This document shows, piece by piece, positions 31,603 to 37,367 of a DNA stretch of 37,367 bases; the stretch's first letter is position 1, and each line of letters starts with the position of its first letter. Below the pieces are notes generated by a model. The model was not told where the DNA came from, did no database searches, and worked only from the letters and a program-made list of their open reading frames with translations. Both the position numbers and the translations under genes were made by a program. This stretch comes from Lachnoclostridium sp. (GTDB lineage: Bacteria; Bacillota; Clostridia; Lachnospirales; Lachnospiraceae), in contig JAETRR010000039.1 of assembly GCA_021770065.1 (NCBI GenBank), positions 1 to 37,367 of the forward strand, given 5' to 3'.

Positions 31603-32967
31603 ATGCAGAATAACACATATTCGGAGATTACTCCCGAAATCTTAAACCTTGCAAAGATGAGTGAGGAAATCAGCCAGATCAGCACTGAATTATATAAGAA
31701 ATATGAGGTAAAGCGCGGACTTCGCGATATCAGCGGCAAGGGTGTTCTCGCAGGACTTACCGAGATCGGAGAGATTCGTTCTTACACCATTGTGGACGAC
31801 GAGATGGTTCCCTGTGAAGGAAAGCTTTTCTACCGGGGAGTGGATATTGAAGACCTGGTTCATGGCTTTGTTTCGGAAAAGCGTTTTGGATTTGAAGAAA
31901 TTTCTTACCTCCTCCTTTTTGGCGAACTGCCGAATAAAGCTGAACTTTCTTCTTTCTCCGAGCTCTTAAGCTCCTACCGTTCCCTGCCGACCCATTTTGT
32001 AAGAGATATCATTATGAAGGCTCCCAGCAAGGATATGATGAATACTCTTGCCAGAAGCGTGCTGACCCTGTATTCCTACGATGATCGGGCCGACGACACC
32101 TCGATTCCAAATGTGCTGCGCCAGTCCCTGCAGCTGATTGCACTGATACCCATGATGGCCGTCTACGCTTACCAGGCCTACAGCCACTATCACGACGGAA
32201 AAAGCCTTTTTATCCATTCTCCGCAGCCGGAGCTTTCCACCGCGGAAAACATACTTCATATTCTCCGTCCGGACAGCTCTTACACGGAACTGGAAGCAAT
32301 CATTCTGGATATTGCCCTGGTGCTTCATATGGAGCACGGAGGAGGTAACAACTCCACTTTTACCACACATGTTGTTTCCTCCTCAGGTACGGATACTTAT
32401 TCGTCCGTGGCTGCTTCCTTGGGCTCCCTCAAGGGTCCCAAGCATGGCGGTGCCAATATCAAGGTAGTCCGCATGTTTGACGATATGAAAAAGGTGATAA
32501 AAAACTGGGGCGACGAGGATGAGGTGCGTGCTTATCTGAAGGCTCTCCTGAACCGGGATGCTTTTGATCACGCCGGGCTCATCTATGGTATGGGACATGC
32601 GGTATATTCCCTTTCCGACCCCCGTGCCAACATCTTCAAGTCCTTTGTGGAAAGCCTTTCCAGAGAAAAAGGCAGAATGGATGAGTTTCAGCTGTACTCT
32701 ATGGTAGAGCGCCTGGCCCCGCAGGTCATCGCCGAAGAGCGCCAGATCTACAAAGGTGTCAGCGCCAATGTGGACTTCTACAGCGGCTTCGTGTACAGCA
32801 TGCTTGACCTGCCTCTGGAGCTCTATACACCGCTCTTTGCCATGGCCCGTATTGTGGGCTGGAGCGCCCACCGGATTGAGGAGCTGGCAAATAACGGAAA
32901 GATCATCCGTCCCGCTTACAAGAGTGTGGCAAAGAAAAAGAAATATGTCAAGCTGAGCAAGCGTTAA
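31603..32967 (+). CDS. gltA: citrate synthase
   Basis: A 454-residue citrate synthase joining acetyl-CoA and oxaloacetate. Catalytic features are LHMEHGGGNNSTFT (His), GPKHGGANIKVV, GMGHAVYSLSDPRA with the second His, and DFYSGFVYSMLDLP near the C terminus. The start at 31603 is chosen because AAAGGAG lies 9 bases upstream; the in-frame ATG at 31597 is too close to it. The frame stays open upstream to 31366, but that region is the leader. An N-terminal extension of about 50 residues precedes the core, common in Clostridia. Monocistronic, with a strong terminator. Precursor supply for glutamate is the likely role. Confidence 0.95.
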   Translation: MQNNTYSEITPEILNLAKMSEEISQISTELYKKYEVKRGLRDISGKGVLAGLTEIGEIRSYTIVDDEMVPCEGKLFYRGVDIEDLVHGFVSEKRFGFEEISYLLLFGELPNKAELSSFSELLSSYRSLPTHFVRDIIMKAPSKDMMNTLARSVLTLYSYDDRADDTSIPNVLRQSLQLIALIPMMAVYAYQAYSHYHDGKSLFIHSPQPELSTAENILHILRPDSSYTELEAIILDIALVLHMEHGGGNNSTFTTHVVSSSGTDTYSSVAASLGSLKGPKHGGANIKVVRMFDDMKKVIKNWGDEDEVRAYLKALLNRDAFDHAGLIYGMGHAVYSLSDPRANIFKSFVESLSREKGRMDEFQLYSMVERLAPQVIAEERQIYKGVSANVDFYSGFVYSMLDLPLELYTPLFAMARIVGWSAHRIEELANNGKIIRPAYKSVAKKKKYVKLSKR

Positions 32968-32974
32968 AAAAATT

Positions 32975-33018
32975 AATCCCCCGGCCGTACCCAAAGCGGC
33001 AGCCGGGGGATTTTCTTT
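32975..33018 (+). terminator. bidirectional terminator between gltA and phoU
   Basis: AATCCCCCGGC (32975-32985) and GCCGGGGGATT (33002-33012) form a perfect 11-base stem, followed by TTCTTTT on the plus strand and preceded by A-tracts that serve as the T-tract for the opposite transcript. It ends gltA and the pst-phoU operon, whose genes converge here. Confidence 0.9.
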
Positions 33019-33041
33019 TATCGTCCCTGTCTCTGTACCCA

Positions 33042-33692
33042 CTATGCCGGCTCTCCCTCCTTGTTCCCGGTAATGGAAAAGAGCACCCATTTTGCGATAT
33101 TCACCGCATGATCTCCGATTCGTTCAAAATATTTCGCAATCATCAAGAGATCGATCGCATACTCCCCGTCCGCTTCAGGCTTACTGAACAGAGCAATCAG
33201 TATTATTTTCACCTTGTCAAAAAAAGCATCTACCACATCGTCATAATCGATCACAGACCTCGCCAGCTGCATATCCTTTTTTACAAATGCATCAATGCTG
33301 TCTGTTACCATCTGGATTACGGCAACCGACATATCGTGGATAATCTGCGTATCCTCCGCAGCATGGATATTGGCCAGGGTGATGATTTCCGCAATATCCG
33401 CAGACTGGGCTCCGATTCTTGCCATATCCGTCACCATTTTAAGCGCAGACGAAACGACCCTCAAATCCTTTGCCACGGGCTGCTGCTGTAAAAGCAGCTT
33501 CAGGCACATGTTTTCCACCTCGCGCTCCTTGTGATCTATCCGGACCGCCAGCTCCGGAACCGCCTTTGCAAGTTCGGGATTTCCCTCTGTCAGCGCTTTT
33601 GCAGACATGGCAATCGCCTTTTCGCAATATGCCCCCATTGTGATCATTTCCATTTTTAATGAATCCAGCTGCTCATCAAATTTAAGACGCAT
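33042..33692 (-). CDS. phoU: phosphate signalling protein PhoU
   Basis: A 216-residue protein of two three-helix bundles. Each repeat has the metal-binding-type acidic helix pattern (RIDHKEREVENMCLKLL in the first; VIDYDDVVDAFFDKVKIILIAL in the second), and it ends with KYFERIGDHAVNIAKWV. It links Pst transport activity to PhoR signalling and limits phosphate uptake. Its ATG overlaps the pstB stop by one base, so translation is coupled. PhoR and PhoP genes are not in the window. Confidence 0.96.
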   Translation of the reverse strand: MRLKFDEQLDSLKMEMITMGAYCEKAIAMSAKALTEGNPELAKAVPELAVRIDHKEREVENMCLKLLLQQQPVAKDLRVVSSALKMVTDMARIGAQSADIAEIITLANIHAAEDTQIIHDMSVAVIQMVTDSIDAFVKKDMQLARSVIDYDDVVDAFFDKVKIILIALFSKPEADGEYAIDLLMIAKYFERIGDHAVNIAKWVLFSITGNKEGEPA

Positions 33693-34447
33693 TATCCGAA
33701 CCTCCCTGTAATATAATCCTCTGTCCTCCTGTCCTGGGGCATGGAAAACAGTTTTTCCGTTTTACCGGATTCCACCAGCTCTCCCAGCAGGAAAAACGCC
33801 GTACTGTCAGAAATCCGGAGCGCCTGCTGCATATTGTGCGTCACAATCACTATGGTGTAGTTCTTTTTTAATTCTGACGCAAGTTCCTCCACCTTTCCCG
33901 TGGAAATCGGATCAAGCGCACTGGTCGGCTCATCCATCAGCAGAACCTCCGGCTCCACCGCCAAGGCACGGGCAATGCAGAGCCGCTGCTGCTGGCCGCC
34001 GGACATTCCCAGCGCCGATTTTTTCAGCCTGTCTTTTACTTCGTCCCAGATTGCCGCTCCCCTTAAAGAGCGCTCCACGATCTCGTCCAATGCTGCTTTT
34101 GAACGGACACCATGGGTTCTGGGGCCGAAAGCAATATTGTCATAAATACTCATGGGAAAGGGATTCGGTTTTTGAAACACCATTCCCACGCGCCTGCGCA
34201 GCAGGTTCACATCCATATCCCCGTAAATATCCTCTCCGTCCAACGAGATCCTTCCTTTTATATTACAGTCCTCCACCAGATCGTTCATCCGGTTCAGGCT
34301 TTTCAGCAATGTGGATTTTCCGCAGCCTGACGGCCCGATCAGTGCCGTAATTTCATGTTCCTTGAATGTTATGTTTATTTTCTTCAGAGCCTGAAAGCCG
34401 CCATAGAATAAGTCCAGGTTCTCAACCGTAATTTTATCTGTCCGCAT
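33692..34447 (-). CDS. pstB: phosphate ABC transporter ATP-binding protein
   Basis: A 251-residue ATPase with Walker [11 protein letters not shown]-loop [21 protein letters not shown] (a PstB-specific sequence), signature [15 protein letters not shown], Walker [13 protein letters not shown] and switch His in VTHNMQQA. It drives PstC and PstA. AGGAGGT lies shortly upstream, and the start overlaps the end of pstA by 14 bases. Confidence 0.97.
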   Translation of the reverse strand: MRTDKITVENLDLFYGGFQALKKINITFKEHEITALIGPSGCGKSTLLKSLNRMNDLVEDCNIKGRISLDGEDIYGDMDVNLLRRRVGMVFQKPNPFPMSIYDNIAFGPRTHGVRSKAALDEIVERSLRGAAIWDEVKDRLKKSALGMSGGQQQRLCIARALAVEPEVLLMDEPTSALDPISTGKVEELASELKKNYTIVIVTHNMQQALRISDSTAFFLLGELVESGKTEKLFSMPQDRRTEDYITGRFG

Positions 34448-35297
34448 GTGTACCTCCTATCTTTTTCGCCGCAAAACCGGACAGCCCGTTTATCAAAATG
34501 ACAAACCCCAGCAGCACAACCGCAGTCGCATAAGTCTGATTGATATACAGCCCCTCCCCCGAAATAGCATACATATGAACGGATAAAGTGCGGGCCGAGG
34601 AAAAAATGTCGTCTGCTATCTCCGCAACGGTTCCTGCCGTAAAAATAAGCGCCGCCGATTCTCCGACAATACGGCCGATGCCGAGAATGACACCGGACAG
34701 AATTCCCGGAACGGCGCAGGGCAGGACAACGGAAAACACCGTCCTAAGCTTCCCGGCCCCAAGTCCATAGCTGCCCTCGCGGTAGCTGTCCGGAACACTT
34801 TGCAGGGCTTCCTCCGTTGTCCGCATAATAAGCGGCAGAATCATAATGCTCAGAGTCAGTGCACCGGACAGCAGGGACAGTCCCATGCCGAGATATTTCA
34901 CAAAAAACAGCGATCCAAACAGTCCGTAAACAATAGAAGGAATCCCGGACAGTGTCTCGGCGGTAATGCCGACCATAGAAACCAGCCTGTTTCCGCGCCC
35001 GGCGTATTCCGTCAGATAAATCGCAGCGCCAATCCCTGCCGGAACTGCAAAGAGCAGAGAAAGCAGCGTAATGGACAGCGTGTTGATAAGCGCCGGAAGC
35101 AGGGACACATTTTCAGACGTGTATCTGACGGCAAACAGATCCGGCGTCAGATTGGGAATGCCGTTTATCAGTATATAGGCAATCATAAAGAACAGGGCCA
35201 GTACGGTAAGAAATGCCGCAGACCATACGGAAAAAAGCAGAAACAGCGATCGGGGATCACGTCCGTATTGCCGCCGCAGTTTTCGGTTTCCTGCCAT
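34434..35297 (-). CDS. pstA: phosphate ABC transporter permease PstA
   Basis: A 287-residue permease with six hydrophobic segments. The coupling loop is [51 protein letters not shown], the EAA-type sequence of Pst permeases. AGGAGG lies 9 to 10 bases upstream. It is adjacent to the pstC stop with no gap. Confidence 0.95.
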   Translation of the reverse strand: MAGNRKLRRQYGRDPRSLFLLFSVWSAAFLTVLALFFMIAYILINGIPNLTPDLFAVRYTSENVSLLPALINTLSITLLSLLFAVPAGIGAAIYLTEYAGRGNRLVSMVGITAETLSGIPSIVYGLFGSLFFVKYLGMGLSLLSGALTLSIMILPLIMRTTEEALQSVPDSYREGSYGLGAGKLRTVFSVVLPCAVPGILSGVILGIGRIVGESAALIFTAGTVAEIADDIFSSARTLSVHMYAISGEGLYINQTYATAVVLLGFVILINGLSGFAAKKIGGTHADR

Positions 35298-36146
35298 TTA
35301 TTTCATCCTCCTTTTCAACAGGGAAAGGGACAGGTTGATCATGAGAATAAAAAGAAATAAGACAACCGCCGTGCCAATCAATGCCTCACGGTGCAAATCC
35401 GTAGAATATCCCATTTCCAGTACAATATTTGTTGTCAGAGTCCGGACACCGGAAAGGACATTCCGGGGAATAACCGCCTGATTTCCGGCAACCATCATAA
35501 CCGCCATCGTCTCCCCGACCGCCCGGCCGATTCCCAATACAATGCCTGCAAAGATGCCGCTTTTGGCAGCAGGCAGAACGGCATAAAAAACGCTTCTTTC
35601 CCGGGAAGCCCCAAGTGCCAGCCCTCCCTCATAATAGCTTTCCGGAACCGCCCGGATCGATGCTTCCGAAACGCTGATAATCGTCGGCAGAATCATCAGT
35701 CCCAATAAAATGGAGGCTGACAGAACACTCATGCCGCGCCCTCCAAAAGCTTCCCTGACAAAAGGCACTAAAACCACCAGGCCAAAAAAACCGTAAACGA
35801 CCGACGGAATCCCGGCCATCAAATTAACGGCGGATTTCAGAGTTTTATAAATATGCTTCGGACAGAACCTTGCCAGAAACACCGCCGTCAATATTCCCAC
35901 CGGTACACCCGTCAAAAGGGCTCCGGCCGTTACATAAAGCGAACCTATAATCATAGGGAAAATTCCGTAAAGATTATTTGCCGGCTTCCATTTTGTACCT
36001 GACAAAAACTCAAAAATCCCTATTTCCCTAATTGCCGGAACACCGTTTGCAAGCAGAAAGATACAGATTAGAATTACTGCCGCAACAGAAATACAGGCCG
36101 CAAGGAAAAAGAACAGTTTCATAAGCTTTTCCTTCATATATCTCAT
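35298..36146 (-). CDS. pstC: phosphate ABC transporter permease PstC
   Basis: A 282-residue permease with six hydrophobic segments. The N-terminal outside loop (EFLSGTKWKPANNLYGIFPMI) is the PstC hallmark, and the coupling loop (SIRAVPESYYEGGLALGASRERSVFYAVLPAAKSG) follows. AAGGAG lies 8 bases upstream. It pairs with PstA encoded directly downstream. Confidence 0.95.
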   Translation of the reverse strand: MRYMKEKLMKLFFFLAACISVAAVILICIFLLANGVPAIREIGIFEFLSGTKWKPANNLYGIFPMIIGSLYVTAGALLTGVPVGILTAVFLARFCPKHIYKTLKSAVNLMAGIPSVVYGFFGLVVLVPFVREAFGGRGMSVLSASILLGLMILPTIISVSEASIRAVPESYYEGGLALGASRERSVFYAVLPAAKSGIFAGIVLGIGRAVGETMAVMMVAGNQAVIPRNVLSGVRTLTTNIVLEMGYSTDLHREALIGTAVVLFLFILMINLSLSLLKRRMK

Positions 36147-36203
36147 AATCAGGCTCCTTCACCGTAAAAGGGGCGGCGGCATACACCACAGCCCCATAAA
36201 TTT

Positions 36204-37097
36204 TTACTGCAATACTTCATCCCAGGTGACGGTATTTCCCATAAAAATATCTTTCACCTGTTCACTTGTGAGATTGTCTGCGGGGCAGCTGTTATTTACA
36301 ATTACTGTGATGCCATCCATAGCAATTACGACAGCATTCAGCCCCTTTTCGATTTCCGAATCCTTCAATTCACGGGAAGCCATGCCTATATCGCAGGTAC
36401 CGTCTATTGTGTCAGACATGCCTGTGGAGGAATCGCTTTGCTGAATCTCGATTGTTACATTCGGATTCTTTGCAAGATAGGCCTCCTTAAGTTTTTCCAT
36501 TACCGGTGTGACGGAACTGGAGCCCGCAATGATAATTTTCCCCGAATCCATTTTCCCGGTGTATGCCTCCCCGTCGGATACGGAGATATATCCGTTATCT
36601 TCAATTACTTTCTGGCCGTCCGCACTCATAATAAAATCAATAAAATCCTGTGCCGCTTCACTTAAGCCCTCCTTTGCCGCAATGTTAAAGGGACGGGCAA
36701 TTTTGTAGGATCCGTTTTTAATGTTCTCAACCGTAGCGTCCGTACCGTCAATCTGAACCGCCTTAACTGTATCATTCATGGAGCCAAGGGAAATATAACC
36801 GATGGCATATAAATCTCCGGCAACACTTGTCATCATAACGGAGGTGGAATTCGTCACGGCAGCGGCATCCGTTGTATAGTCAACTTTCTCCCCTGCTTCA
36901 TCCTTCTGCTCAATTCCAAACAGCTCTATGAATGCGCCGCGTGTACCCGAGCCGTCTTCCCGTGTGAGAATATTGATTTCTCCTGCAGTATCAAATCCTG
37001 CAGTATCACTTTTGCCGCTATTGCCGCATCCTGTCAAAGCTGTCAGTGCCAGCACGCCTGAAAGAATAACTGCCTGGCATTTTTTTAATGTTTTCAT
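36204..37097 (-). CDS. pstS: phosphate-binding lipoprotein PstS, circularly permuted
   Basis: A 297-residue lipoprotein with signal peptide and lipobox LTGC (Cys24). The phosphate-binding motifs are all present but in an unusual order. The half normally found second (TREDGSGTRGAF at 45-56, AIGYISLGS, to DNGYISV) comes first. The half normally first (AGSSSVTPVMEKLKEAY from about residue 190, DSSTGM, GMASRELKD, to NTVTWDEV at the C terminus) comes second. This is a circular permutation, with new ends in the loop before TREDGSGTR. The start at 37097 has AAAGGAG 8 bases upstream; the longer frame to 37313 is leader. It is first in the pst operon. Confidence 0.95.
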   Translation of the reverse strand: MKTLKKCQAVILSGVLALTALTGCGNSGKSDTAGFDTAGEINILTREDGSGTRGAFIELFGIEQKDEAGEKVDYTTDAAAVTNSTSVMMTSVAGDLYAIGYISLGSMNDTVKAVQIDGTDATVENIKNGSYKIARPFNIAAKEGLSEAAQDFIDFIMSADGQKVIEDNGYISVSDGEAYTGKMDSGKIIIAGSSSVTPVMEKLKEAYLAKNPNVTIEIQQSDSSTGMSDTIDGTCDIGMASRELKDSEIEKGLNAVVIAMDGITVIVNNSCPADNLTSEQVKDIFMGNTVTWDEVLQ

Positions 37098-37154
37098 TTG
37101 TGATTCTCCTTTACTTTCAATTTTTTTGCTTACGGCTATATCATATATAAGAAA

Positions 37155-37194
37155 TGTTAATTTCAATATCGTGATAGCGTAAAATTGATGTAAA
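37155..37194 (-). promoter_or_regulatory. candidate Pho boxes upstream of pstS
   Basis: Minus-strand TTTACA (37189-37194), TTTACG (37178-37183) and TTAACA (37155-37160) start 11 and 23 bases apart, that is on one face of the helix. They resemble PhoP direct repeats of TT(A/C/T)ACA known from Bacillus. A TTGAAA about 60 bases before the start, followed by an AT-rich stretch with TGATAT, could be the promoter. Confidence 0.4.
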
Positions 37195-37250
37195 GTTTTG
37201 AATCTGCAAAAAAAACGGGGCTGTCGGGGAATAAAACAGCAGACTTTTCT

Positions 37251-37365
37251 GATACCCAGTGTCCGGCTGTTTGTGAACAGGCTGTCTGATATGGACGGAT
37301 ATTGCTTTAGCAATGTCCGTACAGAGCAGACAGAATGTACACAAACCGTCCGAACACAGGGTATA
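37251..37365. repeat. long imperfect inverted repeat at the window edge
   Basis: The left arm from 37251 (ATACCC-GTGT-CGG, TTTGTG, CTGTCTG) matches the complement of the right arm ending near 37365, with several mismatches over about 55 bases. The innermost part is nearly perfect (ACGGATATTGCT / AGCAATGTCCGT, 37295-37320). The whole element could fold into one long hairpin. It is either a fold-back (MITE-like) insertion or the base of a regulatory RNA upstream of pstS. It may continue past the window end. Confidence 0.55.
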
Positions 37366-37367
37366 GA

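Noticed and set aside
37098..37313. N-terminal extension of PstS from 37313
   Set aside because: It would place a long segment before the signal peptide and lipobox, and the start at 37097 has a good ribosome binding site.
1..37367. CRISPR arrays, tRNA or rRNA genes, transposase or integrase genes
   Set aside because: No regularly spaced repeats, cloverleaf patterns, rRNA motifs, or recombinase or transposase proteins were found on either strand.

Overview
The window looks like chromosomal DNA of a spore-forming anaerobic Firmicute of the class Clostridia, most likely a Lachnospiraceae-type bacterium. The main evidence is the block asp23-nusB-xseA-xseB-ispA-dxs-tlyA-nadK-argR-recN followed by spoIVB and spo0A, a gene order typical of that group, together with CotF-like spore coat proteins and an ATP-type PEP carboxykinase. 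Assignment to genus is not possible from sequence reading alone. Most genes lie on the minus strand.

Layout from left to right. Positions 1-1980 are an AT-rich accessory segment with a Phd-Doc toxin-antitoxin pair and an unrecognised protein with a nuclease-like E-x-K motif. The segment is bracketed by two imperfect copies of the tsf 3' end plus its terminator (139-247 and 1982-2087), as expected of an integration event at the end of tsf. Then come tsf and rpsB (translation), a plus-strand polytopic membrane protein (DUF2142/GT-C-like), two small CotF-like coat genes, glgA, and the sporulation pair spo0A and spoIVB. A long minus-strand operon (20091 down to 10801) carries asp23, nusB, exonuclease VII, isoprenoid (ispA, dxs), tlyA, nadK, argR and recN.

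Positions 20425-22413 hold an ECF-type sigma factor, its zinc-finger anti-sigma factor, and a tandem paralogue of the anti-sigma extracellular domain that lacks the zinc finger. pckA follows. Positions 24414-30181 form a BMP-family (nucleoside-type) ABC importer operon led by an amidohydrolase and divergent from a Crp/Fnr regulator of YeiL type. After a decayed stretch with a LacI-like remnant comes a citrate synthase gene with a structured leader flanked by a 22-base direct repeat. The right end is a complete pstS-pstC-pstA-pstB-phoU phosphate operon. Its PstS is circularly permuted relative to the classical protein, with candidate Pho boxes upstream and a long imperfect inverted repeat at the window edge.

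The observations most worth following are the tsf-end duplication with its cargo, the permuted PstS, the zinc-finger-less anti-sigma paralogue, the citrate synthase leader, and a small unlisted reading frame at the end of the BMP transporter operon.
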